A DNA stretch of 64,000 bases from Curvibacter microcysteis (GCF_028649435.1 NZ_JAQSIN010000001.1); one strand, 5' to 3'; positions 1-8,748 are shown, counted from the first letter of the stretch. Translations and numbers: made by a program. The notes: generated from the letters alone by a model not told the origin.

Positions 1-1230
1 CTGGGCGATGACTTCCACGCCACGTTCATAGGCCAGGGCCGCGGCCTGCATCACCACCTCGCGCATGGACTCTGTCAGGCTCAGGGGCGTGCGATTGAGG
101 GCGAGCACATCCATGTCGGAGCGGGCCACGGTCAACAAATCGTCAATGACGGCACCGAGCTGGCGCGCGGTGCTCACAATGCGACGCAGTGCGTCACGGT
201 ACTCCGCTTCATCACGCTGCTGGCCCCGCAAAGTGATCTCCGCCTCCCCCAGGATGACGGTGGTCGGTGTGCGCAACTCATGACCGATGTCCGCAAACAA
301 CTGCCGCCTGCGCGTGTCGACTTTTTGCAGCGCCTCCAAGGCGTTCTGCAGGTCCTCGGTTCGGGCTTTCACCAGATTTTCCAATTGTTGCCGGGCTTGA
401 ACTTCGCGCTGCCGGTGCTCTTGCAACTCCATGGCCATGGCGTTCATGCTGTTGGCAACGGCCGCAAACTCATCCGCGCCAGTCCAGCGTATGCGGTGCG
501 CCAGGTTGCCTTGCTGGAGTTCCAGTGCCCCCTGCGTGAGCGCGTTCATGGGCCGGCGCAAGGCCCTGGCGAACTGAATGGCCAGCAACAGGGTCAGCAA
601 GGCGATGCTCACCGCCACCGCCAGCCAAAGCCGGCGCATCCAAAGCAGCGCCTGATCAGCCCCCTTGCGTTCCCGTGCGACCGCCGCCAATTCCCGCTCC
701 ATGCTGTCTGCCAGCAGCCGTCGCAAATCACGGCCTCGTGAACTGTCAAACAAATCAGAGGCGACCCGCCAGGCCATGCTGGCGTCCGTACCGGCCGACA
801 TGGGCGTGACGTTGGATGCAGCGGCCTCCAGCGTCGTGACGCTTTCCTCCAGCACGGCAAGCGCTTCCTCCCGCTGCAGGTGCTCTGAAAGCGTCAACGC
901 CTCGCCCTGGCTCAGGGCAGTCGCCTGGGCCGACAACAGATGCAACTGACGCAGGTTTTGACGCATGTCCGCCAAGTATTTGTCCCGCAGCACGTGATCG
1001 GCACCGGTGCTCAACTTGGCCTCGGTGAACCAGGCCCGCAAACGCAGCTTGTTGATGGTGAGCTCTTCAAATCCTTGGCGCAGGTCTGAGGCCACGCGCC
1101 CGCGCAGGACATGCTCATTGGCTACATTCAAAGCCCATACGGCCACCAGCCCTTCCAGGATGGCGGCACCGGCCAAGGCGGCCAGGGCAAAAGACAGCTT
1201 GCGAGCGAACATCCCTCCATGATGGCGCAT
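1..1230 (-). CDS. Sensor histidine kinase, C-terminus cut by window edge
   Basis: The minus frame is open from the ATG at 1230 to base 1 (410 codons). Seen in order: an N-terminal membrane segment (about residues 10-32), a helical periplasmic sensor region of about 165 residues, a second membrane segment (about 205-222), a HAMP linker beginning ARALRRPMNALTQG, a coiled coil, and a HisKA dimerisation helix with the phospho-acceptor motif ADIGHELRTPTT. The ATP-binding HATPase domain lies beyond the left edge. It should autophosphorylate on the His of GHELRTP and pass phosphate to a response regulator, which is not in the window and may lie to the left. A second in-frame ATG at 1212 is a possible start; neither has a convincing ribosome site. 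The gene is divergent from the secreted protein at 1418. Confidence 0.93.
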   Translation of the reverse strand, partial: MRHHGGMFARKLSFALAALAGAAILEGLVAVWALNVANEHVLRGRVASDLRQGFEELTINKLRLRAWFTEAKLSTGADHVLRDKYLADMRQNLRQLHLLSAQATALSQGEALTLSEHLQREEALAVLEESVTTLEAAASNVTPMSAGTDASMAWRVASDLFDSSRGRDLRRLLADSMERELAAVARERKGADQALLWMRRLWLAVAVSIALLTLLLAIQFARALRRPMNALTQGALELQQGNLAHRIRWTGADEFAAVANSMNAMAMELQEHRQREVQARQQLENLVKARTEDLQNALEALQKVDTRRRQLFADIGHELRTPTTVILGEAEITLRGQQRDEAEYRDALRRIVSTARQLGAVIDDLLTVARSDMDVLALNRTPLSLTESMREVVMQAAALAYERGVEVIAQ

Positions 1231-1288
1231 CTGGACAGCCTTGCAGGCCGGCGGAAGATTAACTTCAGATGAACCACTTTGCGGGGCT

Positions 1289-1349
1289 GTCATCTCAGGT
1301 TCATGTGGATTTCATGGTGCACTCATGGAGCGTTCAGTACCCGTTCAAG
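1289..1349. promoter_or_regulatory. Six TCA boxes at exact 11-bp steps, probable response-regulator operator
   Basis: TCA triplets begin at 1290, 1301, 1312, 1323, 1334 and 1345. The first four read TCATC, TCATG, TCATG, TCATG, and four of the six are preceded by another T. Direct half-sites one helical turn (11 bp) apart are typical of OmpR/PhoB-family response regulators. The array lies between the divergent kinase gene and the secreted-protein gene at 1418. An inverted copy (ATGAACC at 1269-1275 against GGTTCAT at 1298-1304) adds symmetry. Confidence 0.5.
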
Positions 1350-1417
1350 TGCGCACGCTTCAATGGCTCGGTCGGCGCAGTGTCGCTCCGACCAGACATC
1401 ATTTGGAGCCTTCGTAC

Positions 1418-1978
1418 ATGAAATTCGCTAAGCAAGCCCTTCTCGTCACCGCCCTGGCTTTCGCCGGCTCGGCTTTCGCACAGACACCTGTCACCAACGC
1501 CGCCATCAACGAAACCGAAGTTCTGGCGGCCCAGAAGGCTTGGGGAGACGCGCTGGTGGCGATCAGCGAAGCAAACGTCCAAGGCGGCCCAACTGCCGCC
1601 AAGGCACTGGCCGAAAAAGTACTGGATGGCGCCTATGGCTACAACCTGGGCCCCGTGCTGTTCAAGCCCACCCTGACGCAAGCACCACAAACTTTCCGGA
1701 CCACACGCGCCGGAGCCCTGGCCTACTTTGTGGGCGGCGACGCCAACTACCCCACGGACACCGGGTTCGCCCTGAAGGGCTGGAAGAAGGTGGAAATCAG
1801 CAATGCCGCCATTCTGTTGGCAGGCAATACCGCCACCACCATGGGCAATGTCATCTTCACTGACAAAGACGGAAAAGTGACCGTGGTGGACAAAACCTGG
1901 GAATTCAAGAAGGACGATGCCGGGCGCCTGCGCATTGTGGTGCACCACTCTTCCTTGCCATTTGCAGCAAGCAAGTGA
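1418..1978 (+). CDS. Secreted small protein, probable NTF2/SnoaL-like fold
   Basis: 186 aa. The N-terminus MKFAKQALLVTALAFAGSAFAQ is a clear Sec signal peptide with an AFA cleavage site, so the mature protein of about 165 residues is periplasmic. The body (WGDALVAISEANVQGG, then a C-terminal strand pattern ending RIVVHHSS) resembles small secreted SnoaL/NTF2-like proteins, but this is inference. The ATG at 1418 is chosen because GGAG sits 9 bases upstream and the signal peptide begins there; the frame stays open further upstream without a signal. It is probably controlled by the 11-bp-phased boxes at 1289-1349. An alpha-helical hairpin follows at the DNA level at 2012. Function unknown. Confidence 0.85.
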   Translation: MKFAKQALLVTALAFAGSAFAQTPVTNAAINETEVLAAQKAWGDALVAISEANVQGGPTAAKALAEKVLDGAYGYNLGPVLFKPTLTQAPQTFRTTRAGALAYFVGGDANYPTDTGFALKGWKKVEISNAAILLAGNTATTMGNVIFTDKDGKVTVVDKTWEFKKDDAGRLRIVVHHSSLPFAASK

Positions 1979-2011
1979 TCCCGCAGGGAAGCGCCGGGGC
2001 ACCCTGGCCGA

Positions 2012-2033
2012 GCTGGCTTGAACTGAAGCCAGC
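2012..2033. terminator. Hairpin between convergent genes
   Basis: A perfect 8-bp inverted repeat, GCTGGCTT (2012-2019) and AAGCCAGC (2026-2033), with a 6-base loop lies between the convergent stops at 1978 and 2043. There is no strong T run, so it may act as a bidirectional or transcript-protecting stem rather than a textbook terminator. Confidence 0.5.
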
Positions 2034-2042
2034 GCGGGTGAC

Positions 2043-2597
2043 TCAGCCCGGGCTGCCTCCTGCGTCGAGCAGGCGGCGCACCGCCAGCAAGGCCGCGCGC
2101 AAGCCCTGCAAACCGTCTTCGGCCCCATAGGCCATGGCGCTCAGGCTGTGCGCCAGCATGAGGTTGAGCGGCAGGCCAAAGTCCTCCACCGTGCAGCCAT
2201 CGGCATCCACCCCTGCCTGGTGCTGGCCAGCCATGCGCTCGATCAGACTGTTGGCTTGCGGCAGGTAGCCCACCACGGGCTTGCCCAGGGCCAGCGCGAA
2301 CGAGGCCTCCCACACCGTGCCGCTGTCGGGCTCAAAACCGCGAAAGTCGCGCAGGTTGGCCACCACCGCGTCGGCGCTTTGGATCAGCTGGCGGTTGGCC
2401 TGGTAGATGCGCAGCGACAGCGGTGTGGCCTCTGTGTCGCTCAGGTCGCCATCGAGCGGGTACAGGCCGACCAGGCCCAGGCTCGCGCACAGGGCCTGCA
2501 TCTGGCGTCCGCGCTCGCGCGCCTCGGGGTAGAACACATCGGGGCCGGCCAGGTAGATGCGGGGGGCGGGGCGGGGGGCAGACGAGGGCAAGGTCAT
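2043..2597 (-). CDS. Nucleoside 2-deoxyribosyltransferase-like protein
   Basis: 184 aa. The motif RIYLAGPDVFYPEARERG near the N-terminus, LYPLDGD, the central ADAVVANLRDFRG and the DSGTVWEASFALALGKPV segment are the signature of the nucleoside 2-deoxyribosyltransferase family (PF05014 type), which cleaves or transfers deoxyribose between bases in the cytoplasm; the Glu in VWEASFA is the likely nucleophile region. The frame is open up to 2699, but that would overlap the divergent SRAP gene start, and homology begins at the ATG at 2597. The substrate cannot be read from sequence; salvage or clean-up of damaged nucleotides is plausible. Confidence 0.85.
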   Translation of the reverse strand: MTLPSSAPRPAPRIYLAGPDVFYPEARERGRQMQALCASLGLVGLYPLDGDLSDTEATPLSLRIYQANRQLIQSADAVVANLRDFRGFEPDSGTVWEASFALALGKPVVGYLPQANSLIERMAGQHQAGVDADGCTVEDFGLPLNLMLAHSLSAMAYGAEDGLQGLRAALLAVRRLLDAGGSPG

Positions 2598-2697
2598 CCG
2601 CCAAGTATCCGCCGCCCCAAGCGCCTGCATGGGGGCGGGGACGACCATTTTTCGACCCGCCCAGGGGCCGGCCTCGGGGCCGCTAACATCGCCGCCC

Positions 2698-3381
2698 ATG
2701 TGTGCCCATTTTGAAGCGGTCTACGACCCCGAGCGCCTGCGCAAAACCTTCAAGCTGACCTTGCCCGAGGGCGGTCGCCGGGACGTCTGGCCGTCCTACC
2801 CCGCGGCCTTCATCCGCTACCCGCGCCCCTTGACTGCGCCCGCTGCGGCGGCGCCAGCGGAGGAGGTCGGGGGCGGGCGCGAGGCCTTGCTGGGCCGCTT
2901 CGGCCTGATCCCCCACTGGGCCAAGGACGCCAGCGTGGCGCGCCACACCTACAACGCGCGCAGCGAGACGGTGGCCAGCAAGCCCAGTTTTCGGGATGCC
3001 TGGCGCCTGGGCCGGCGCTGCATCGTGCCTGCCGAGGCGATTTACGAGCCCGACTGGCGCTCGGGCAAGGCCGTGCCTACGCGCATCGTGCGCGCCGACG
3101 GCGAGCCTTGGGCCTTGGCGGGTTTGTGGACCGGCTGGCGCGACGCCAGCGGCGCGGTGCAGCGCAGCTTCACCTTGTTGACGGTGAACGCCGACCAGCA
3201 CCCCTTCATGAACCAGTTTCACCAGCCCAACGAAGAAAAGCGCATGGTGGTGGCCCTGCGCGAGGCCGACTTCAGCACCTGGCTACAGGCCCCGCTGGCC
3301 CAGGCGGCGGCCTTGGTCTGCGCCAGCCCCGCCGGGGACTGGCGGGCTGATGAGGGCGAGCCAAGCCCCGCCCCGGCCTGA
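2698..3381 (+). CDS. SRAP domain protein (YedK/HMCES-like)
   Basis: 227 aa. It starts MCAHFEAV: after removal of Met, Cys2 is the residue that crosslinks to abasic sites in single-stranded DNA in this family. Other family landmarks are YNARSETV (about 86-93), RRCIVPAEAIYEPDW (the Asn and Glu of the active site lie in these two motifs) and a C-terminal region ending NQFHQPNEEKRMVVAL, where the His is expected. The usual MCGR start is replaced by MCAH. The ATG at 2698 is fixed by the need for Cys at position 2. It acts in the cytoplasm on DNA. The stop lies inside a hairpin shared with the convergent oxidoreductase gene. Confidence 0.92.
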   Translation: MCAHFEAVYDPERLRKTFKLTLPEGGRRDVWPSYPAAFIRYPRPLTAPAAAAPAEEVGGGREALLGRFGLIPHWAKDASVARHTYNARSETVASKPSFRDAWRLGRRCIVPAEAIYEPDWRSGKAVPTRIVRADGEPWALAGLWTGWRDASGAVQRSFTLLTVNADQHPFMNQFHQPNEEKRMVVALREADFSTWLQAPLAQAAALVCASPAGDWRADEGEPSPAPA

Positions 3382-3394
3382 CTAGCCAGGCCGG
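3373..3394. terminator. Convergent hairpin at stop codon
   Basis: Perfect 8-bp arms CCGGCCTG (3373-3380) and CAGGCCGG (3387-3394) with a 6-base loop. The TGA of the SRAP gene is in the stem/loop, and the stop of the convergent oxidoreductase follows at 3398. Likely a bidirectional terminator without a T tract. Confidence 0.45.
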
Positions 3395-3397
3395 CCC

Positions 3398-4525
3398 TCA
3401 GGCGCGCAGGCGCCGGGGGCTGAGGCCCTCGACATCAACGCCAGCGGCAACCAGCTCGTCCACCGGTTCGCGCAGGATCAGCTGGCGCGCCAGCAGCGAG
3501 GCGCCGGCCGCGCTCTGGATGCCATAGCCGCCTTGGGCAGCCAACCAGAAGAAGCCCTCCTGGGCCGGGTCCCAGCCAATCACCAAGTCCCCGTCGGACA
3601 CAAAGGAGCGCAGGCCGGCCCAGGTGTGGGCTGGGCGGCGGATTTGCAGGGTGGTGGCCTCTTCGATGTGAAAGATGCCGGTGGCGATGTCCAACTCTTC
3701 GGGCACCACGTCGTGGGGATGCGTCGGGTCGGCGTTGGCGGGCGAGCCCAGCAGTTGGCCGGCGTCGGGCTTGAAGTAAAAGGTCTCGTCAATCCCCACC
3801 ACCGCTGGCCAGGCGCTGCAGTCCAGGCCGGCCGGCGCAGGGAAGGTGAAGGCGCTGCGCCGGCAGGGCTGCAGGCCGATCGGGGCCACGCCGGCCAGTT
3901 CGGCCAGCGCATCGGCCCAGGCACCGGCGGCATTGATCAGCTGGTGTCCTTGCACGGGCTCACCCTGGGCCAGGTCGACCTGCCAGACCCCGGCCTCGCG
4001 GCGCAAGGCCACGACTTCGGCGTCGCAGCGCAGCGTCACGCCGCGCTGGCGTGCACCGCGCAAATAGCCTTGGTGCAGCGCGTTCACGTCCAGGTCGGCC
4101 GCCAGGGGCTCGGCCATGCCCGCGACCGCAGCCTCGGGGCGCAGGACGGGCACAGCGGCCAGCAGCTCGGCCTGGCTCAGTTCGCGCACATTGGGCGACT
4201 GGGCCCGTGCGCTGGCCAGGGCCTGGTCCAGCAAGGGGCGTTGCTCGGCGCTGGCGATGTAGACCACGCCGCGCGGCGACAGGATGGGGTGCGGGCCAAA
4301 CACCTCGGGCGGCGCTTCGTAAAAGGCCCGGCTGGCCCGGGTCAGGGCCTGGATGTTGGGCGTGCCGTAGGTCTCCATGAACATGGCCGCCGAGCGCCCG
4401 GTGCTGTGGTAGCCGGGCTGGGATTCGCGCTCCAGCAGCAGCACGCGGCCGTGCTCGGCGAGCTGCCAGGCCACGGAGGCGCCGGCAATGCCGGCGCCGA
4501 CGATCACATAGTCATAAGTCGACAT
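3398..4525 (-). CDS. FAD-dependent amine/amino-acid oxidoreductase (DAO family)
   Basis: 375 aa. The N-terminal Rossmann motif VIVGAGIAGASVAWQLAE followed by an acidic strand end (LLLERE) binds FAD; HSTGRSAAMFMETYG is the second FAD contact; the C-terminal GFFWLAAQGGYGIQSAAGAS closes the flavin site as in glycine oxidase and D-amino-acid dehydrogenase relatives. The length fits single-domain DAO proteins. The start at 4525 has a GAGAG ribosome site; an alternative ATG at 4549 overlaps the amidase stop as TGATG and would give translational coupling. It is the last gene of a four-gene operon with D-serine ammonia-lyase, so oxidation of an amino acid or amine is likely; the substrate is not known. 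Confidence 0.9.
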   Translation of the reverse strand: MSTYDYVIVGAGIAGASVAWQLAEHGRVLLLERESQPGYHSTGRSAAMFMETYGTPNIQALTRASRAFYEAPPEVFGPHPILSPRGVVYIASAEQRPLLDQALASARAQSPNVRELSQAELLAAVPVLRPEAAVAGMAEPLAADLDVNALHQGYLRGARQRGVTLRCDAEVVALRREAGVWQVDLAQGEPVQGHQLINAAGAWADALAELAGVAPIGLQPCRRSAFTFPAPAGLDCSAWPAVVGIDETFYFKPDAGQLLGSPANADPTHPHDVVPEELDIATGIFHIEEATTLQIRRPAHTWAGLRSFVSDGDLVIGWDPAQEGFFWLAAQGGYGIQSAAGASLLARQLILREPVDELVAAGVDVEGLSPRRLRA

Positions 4526-4548
4526 GGTGTCTCTCGGGGTCATGGGCA

Positions 4549-6102
4549 TCAGACGGCCGACACGGTGCCGGCGCTGGCCGCCCGGCCGTCCAGGCGGGGC
4601 AGGCCCGCGGCGTCGCGCGCGTCGGGGGCGGCGGTGACGATGGAGGTCAGGGCGGGTTCGGCCGGTTTCAGGCGCGACAGATCGGGGCGCGGGCGTTGCA
4701 GGCCCTCGATGCGGGCGAAGGCGCTTTCCAAGGCCTGGCCCGTGCCCAGCGTGTGGTGGTCGGCGCGGAAGCGGCCAATCACCTGCAGGCCAAAAGGCAT
4801 CTGGGCGTGGTCCAGGCCACAGGGCAGGCTGAGCGCGGGGTGGGTGCTCAGGGTGCTGACATAGGTCAGGGCCAGCCAGCGGTAGTAGTTGGACTGCGTT
4901 TCACCATTGATGTGGCTGGCGTACAGCTCGGTCCAGGGGAAGGGCGAGACCGGGGTGGTGGGCGCCAGGATGATGTCGAAGTCGGCAAAGGCCTGTTGGA
5001 AGCGGCCCAGCAAACGGGTCTGCTCGGCCTGCGCCCAGGCGCTGTCGAGCAGGCTCATGGCCGCGCCCATCTCGTAGTTGGCGCGGGTGTTGGGGCCCAG
5101 GCTGGCCGGGTCGCGTTGGTAGGCGTCGCTCAGGCTGGCCACAAAGGCCTCGGCGCGCAGCACGTCAAAGCACTTGTGGGCTTCGCCCAGCTCGAATTTC
5201 ACCTCGTCGCAGCTGGCGAACAGGTGCTTCATGGCGGCGACTTTTTCGCGGAACACACGGCGGATGTTGTCGTCCACGGCGCAGGTGCCAAAGTCTTCCG
5301 TCCAGCCCACGCGCAGGCGGCTCAGGTCGACGTCGGGCGGGGCCAGGAAGCTCATCGGGTCCAGCGGGTAGGTCAGCGGGTCGCCCACCGACACGCCGGC
5401 GCTGGCGGCCAGCTGCAGGCAGGCCTCGGCCACCGTGCGGCCCATGGGGCCGACCACCGAGATCGGGGTCCAGCCCAACAGCTTGCGCGAGCTGGGCACC
5501 ACGCCGGGCGAGGGGCGAAAACCCACCACGCCACACTTGGCCGCCGGAATGCGCAGCGAGCCGCCGGTGTCCGAGCCGGTGCACACCGGCAGCATGTCGC
5601 AGGCCAGGGCGGCAGCGGAGCCGCCCGAGGAGCCCCCCGCGTTCAGGTTGGGGTTGAAGGGGTTGCCCGTGGCGCCCCAGACCACGTTGCGCGAGTTGGC
5701 GCCCGCCCCCATTTCGGGGATGTTGGTTTTGCCCGCGACGATGGCGCCGGCCGCGCGCAAGCGCGCCACCAGCACGTTGTCGGCGCTGGGGATGTTCTCG
5801 CGGTAAATGGGCGAGCCATAGGTGGTCAGCAGGCCCTCGGTGGCCTCCAGGTCTTTGACGCCGGTGGGCAGGCCGTGCAGCAGGCCCAGGTGCTGGCCTT
5901 GCATGACGGCTTGTTCGGCCGCGCGGGCTTCGCTGCGCGCGCGGTCAAAGCAGGTCGCGGTGACGGCGTTGACCAGCGGGTTGACGGCGTCGATGCGTGC
6001 GATGCAGGCGTCCAGCAGTTCGACGGGCGACAACTGGCGCGCGCCGATCAAGCGGCGCAGTTCGGGGGCGGTCAGTTCGACCAGGGTGGTGTCGTGGGCC
6101 AT
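4549..6102 (-). CDS. Amidase signature family hydrolase
   Basis: 517 aa. The Ser-cisSer-Lys triad is visible: Lys in GLPTGVKDLEATEG, the glycine-rich stretch NAGGSSGGSAAALA, and the nucleophile region TGSDTGGSLRIPAA. Full length for a GatA-type amidase that hydrolyses amides outside tRNA amidation; no gatB/gatC neighbours are present, so it is a catabolic amidase, not the tRNA enzyme. The ATG at 6102 has GGAGA 8 bases upstream and begins the conserved N-terminal helix; the frame continues to 6201 without homology. It sits between a Bug receptor gene and the FAD oxidoreductase gene in one operon. Substrate unknown. Confidence 0.93.
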   Translation of the reverse strand: MAHDTTLVELTAPELRRLIGARQLSPVELLDACIARIDAVNPLVNAVTATCFDRARSEARAAEQAVMQGQHLGLLHGLPTGVKDLEATEGLLTTYGSPIYRENIPSADNVLVARLRAAGAIVAGKTNIPEMGAGANSRNVVWGATGNPFNPNLNAGGSSGGSAAALACDMLPVCTGSDTGGSLRIPAAKCGVVGFRPSPGVVPSSRKLLGWTPISVVGPMGRTVAEACLQLAASAGVSVGDPLTYPLDPMSFLAPPDVDLSRLRVGWTEDFGTCAVDDNIRRVFREKVAAMKHLFASCDEVKFELGEAHKCFDVLRAEAFVASLSDAYQRDPASLGPNTRANYEMGAAMSLLDSAWAQAEQTRLLGRFQQAFADFDIILAPTTPVSPFPWTELYASHINGETQSNYYRWLALTYVSTLSTHPALSLPCGLDHAQMPFGLQVIGRFRADHHTLGTGQALESAFARIEGLQRPRPDLSRLKPAEPALTSIVTAAPDARDAAGLPRLDGRAASAGTVSAV

Positions 6103-6201
6103 GGATGGGTCTCCAGGAGGCAGGGAATGGGACGGTGGGGGGGCGCACCGGTGGCAAGCCGCTGGGCGACGACCCGCCAGGAGGGCGCCGCCCGTCGGCA
6201 A

Positions 6202-7197
6202 TCAGTCTAGTTTGATCTGGGCGCGCTGCGCGATGGCGCGCATGCGCGGCAGTTCGGACTCGATCAGGGCGGCGGTGCCGGCCGCGGACACATGGTTGGG
6301 CTCAAAACCGACTTCGATCAATTTGGCGCGGGTTTCCGGATCGGCCACCACCTCGGCCAGGGCCTTTTCGAGTTGGGTCTTGACGGCCGGCGGCAGGCCG
6401 CGCGGCGCCACGAAGGCCAGCCAGGTGTCCATGTCGAGGTCGGGGTAGCCGCTCTCGGCCAGCGTCGGCACCTGGGGCAGCAGCGAAGAGCGCTTGGCGG
6501 TGGTCACCGCAATCGCCTTGATCTTGCCGCCCTTGAGCTGAGGCAGGGCCGCCGACACGGTGTCGACCGTGAACGGGATCTGGCCGCCCATCAGGTCCAC
6601 CATGGCCGGGGCGCTGCCCTTGTAAGGCACATGCAGCAGCTTGGTGCCGGTGGCGTAGAGGATCATTTCAGCGGCGAAGTGCGAGGTCGTGCCACTGCCG
6701 TAAGAGCCGTACGAGAAAGTGCCCGGGGCGGCCTTGGCGGCGGCCACGAATTCCTTCACGTTGTTCACCGGCACGGCCTTGTTGGCCAGCAGGATCAAAC
6801 CGGTGCGGCCCGCGATGCCGATGGGCTCGAAGCTCTTCACCGGGTCGTAGGGCAGCTTGCTCTGGATGGCAGGGTTGACCGTGAAGGTGGTGCCCGAGCT
6901 GACCAGCAGCGTGTAGCCGTCGGCGGGCGCCTTGGCCACATAGCTGGCCCCGATCACCGTGCCAGCGCCGGCGCGGTTGTCGATGACGACGCTCTGGCCC
7001 AGCTTGTCGGACAGCTTTTTACCGATCAGGCGGCCGAGGATGTCGGTCGAGCCCCCGGGCGGAAAGGGGATCACCAGGGTGATCGGCTTGGCGGGCCAGG
7101 CGCCTTCCGTGGCATGGGTCAGGGCGGGCCAGGCGGCGGCGCTCAAGGCGCTGGCCAGGGCCAGCAGGGGCAACAGGGGGCGGGTGCGGTTTTTCAT
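6202..7197 (-). CDS. Bug/TctC-type tripartite tricarboxylate transporter receptor
   Basis: 331 aa. A signal peptide (about residues 1-30, ending THATEG) is followed by the family hallmark WPAKPITLVIPFPPGGSTD, then DNRAGAGTVIG and the YGSYGSGTTSHFAAEM carboxylate-binding region. These periplasmic receptors are greatly expanded in Burkholderiales and often lack adjacent TctA/TctB membrane genes, as here. It binds a small carboxylated or amide metabolite for uptake; operon position between dsdA and an amidase suggests a compound related to their substrates. The ATG at 7197 is set by the signal peptide; an open frame continues to 7785 over the end of dsdA. Confidence 0.93.
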   Translation of the reverse strand: MKNRTRPLLPLLALASALSAAAWPALTHATEGAWPAKPITLVIPFPPGGSTDILGRLIGKKLSDKLGQSVVIDNRAGAGTVIGASYVAKAPADGYTLLVSSGTTFTVNPAIQSKLPYDPVKSFEPIGIAGRTGLILLANKAVPVNNVKEFVAAAKAAPGTFSYGSYGSGTTSHFAAEMILYATGTKLLHVPYKGSAPAMVDLMGGQIPFTVDTVSAALPQLKGGKIKAIAVTTAKRSSLLPQVPTLAESGYPDLDMDTWLAFVAPRGLPPAVKTQLEKALAEVVADPETRAKLIEVGFEPNHVSAAGTAALIESELPRMRAIAQRAQIKLD

Positions 7198-7256
7198 GAG
7201 CGGCTTTCGGGGGGCGGGGTGGGGAAGGGGGAGGTCAGCGGGCGGGAGACGCAGCG

Positions 7257-8603
7257 TCAGGCCGAGGTCGAGTTCAGCCCTTGGCGGCCACGCTGCACAA
7301 AGCGGCTGAATTCCAGCTCGGGCACCAGCAGGCCACCCGTGGTCCAGACCAGGTGGGTGGCGCGCGGCAGGTGGGGCAGCAGGCCTTGTTCGGCCAACCA
7401 GGCCTGGCCCTGGGCGCTGCCACACAGCTGCTGCGGGCCGCTGAAGCCAGCGGCGGCCGAGGGCTCGATGCGTTGGTCGGCGTGGTCCAGTACCTGCACG
7501 AGGTGCTCGAACAAGGTGTCGTCGCGCACCGTGAACACCCCCGACAACAGGGGGCGCATCAGTTGGGCGGCCAGCAGCGAGGCGCGTGGCACGGCCAGGC
7601 CATCGGCCTCGGTGTGGTTCGTCAGACCGATGTCGTAGACCGAGGGGTGGGCGCCCTCGGGGCTCATCATTTGCAGCATGAAGCAGGGCGACTGCACGGG
7701 CTCGGCGAAGAAGCAATGCACATGCGGGCCGAGCAGCTGACGCAGCCCGAAGGTGATGCCCCCCGGCGCGCCGCCCACGCCGCAAGGCAGGTAGACGAAC
7801 AAGGGGTGTTCGGCGTCAACCACCACGCCCTGGGCCTGGAGTTGCTGACCCAGGTGCAGGGCGGCAGCGCTGTAGCCCAGCAGCAGCGAGAGCGAGCGCT
7901 CGTCGTCGACAAAATGGCACAGCGGGTTGGCGGCGGCTTGCTGGCGGCCTGCGGCGACGGCTTTTTCGTAGTCGCCACCGTGTTCGACCACCTCCACGCC
8001 GCGCTGGCGCAGGCGATCCTTTTTCCAGGCCTTGGCGTCGGAAGACATGTGCACCACGGCTTGGAAGCCCAGGGCGGCCGACAGCACGCCAATGCTCAAG
8101 CCCAGGTTGCCGGTGCTGCCCACGGCCACCTGGTGGCGCGCAAACAGGGCGCGGGCCGGGCCCTGGCCCAGCACGCGGTAGTCGCTGTCCAGGGTGATCA
8201 GGCCGTGCTCCAGGGCCAGGGCCTCGGCCCATTGCAGCACCTCGTGGAAGCCGCCGCGCGCCTTGATCGAGCCCACCACGGGCAGGCTGTGATCACCTTT
8301 GATCCACAAGGCGCCGTGCTCGGGCGGCAGGCCCAGGGCCTGTTGCAGGGCCGGGGCGGACAGCAGGTCGGACTCGATCACGCCCTGGCGGGCGCGCAAC
8401 TCGGGCGACAGTTCGGCCAGCAGCGGCGCGAAGCGGGCAAAACGGGCTGCGGCTTCACGGGTATCGGCCAGGCTAATGTGGCCGCCTTCGCTGGTGGGCA
8501 TCACGGCCTCGGGCTGAGCCTGGCGGGCCGGGTTGAGCCACAGCGCGGGGCTGGCAGCGCGGAGCAGGGCCTCGGTGGGCGCGAAACTTGCAGGCAGGGT
8601 CAT
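7257..8603 (-). CDS. dsdA: D-serine ammonia-lyase
   Basis: 448 aa, the usual DsdA length. A fold-type II PLP enzyme converting D-serine to pyruvate and ammonia. The PLP lysine is in VVGSIKARGGFHEV (about residue 130), and the phosphate-binding glycine-rich loop is VAVGSTGNLGLSIG; VYLPCGVGGAPGG is a third family motif. The ATG at 8603 begins the conserved MTLPASFAPTEALL region; the frame remains open to 8687. First gene of the minus-strand operon dsdA, Bug receptor, amidase, FAD oxidoreductase, with a LysR regulator divergent at 8749 and a LysR-type dyad between them. Confidence 0.93.
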   Translation of the reverse strand: MTLPASFAPTEALLRAASPALWLNPARQAQPEAVMPTSEGGHISLADTREAAARFARFAPLLAELSPELRARQGVIESDLLSAPALQQALGLPPEHGALWIKGDHSLPVVGSIKARGGFHEVLQWAEALALEHGLITLDSDYRVLGQGPARALFARHQVAVGSTGNLGLSIGVLSAALGFQAVVHMSSDAKAWKKDRLRQRGVEVVEHGGDYEKAVAAGRQQAAANPLCHFVDDERSLSLLLGYSAAALHLGQQLQAQGVVVDAEHPLFVYLPCGVGGAPGGITFGLRQLLGPHVHCFFAEPVQSPCFMLQMMSPEGAHPSVYDIGLTNHTEADGLAVPRASLLAAQLMRPLLSGVFTVRDDTLFEHLVQVLDHADQRIEPSAAAGFSGPQQLCGSAQGQAWLAEQGLLPHLPRATHLVWTTGGLLVPELEFSRFVQRGRQGLNSTSA

Positions 8604-8673
8604 GGTCAGAAAATGCGTTGGACGCCGTTGAACAAGGCCGTCAGCGCCGCTGGGAAACGCGGTTGACTGAACA

Positions 8674-8698
8674 AGCCATGGGCTCATTCTTCATGGCT
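8674..8698. promoter_or_regulatory. Dyad with 11-base spacer, candidate LysR operator
   Basis: AGCCATG (8674-8680) and CATGGCT (8692-8698) are perfect 7-bp inverted arms separated by exactly 11 bases, the geometry of LysR recognition sites. It lies between dsdA and the divergent LysR gene. A second small ATTA/TAAT dyad is seen next to the LysR start (8737-8751). Confidence 0.5.
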
Positions 8699-8748
8699 CA
8701 GCGTCTGACGACAATGCATTTATAGTGGGTTAAACATTAGTGAGAGTA

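Noticed and set aside
4696..6210. Plus-strand frame of about 500 codons opposite the amidase gene
   Set aside because: Gly/Gln/Val-rich shadow; amidase motifs clearly on the other strand.
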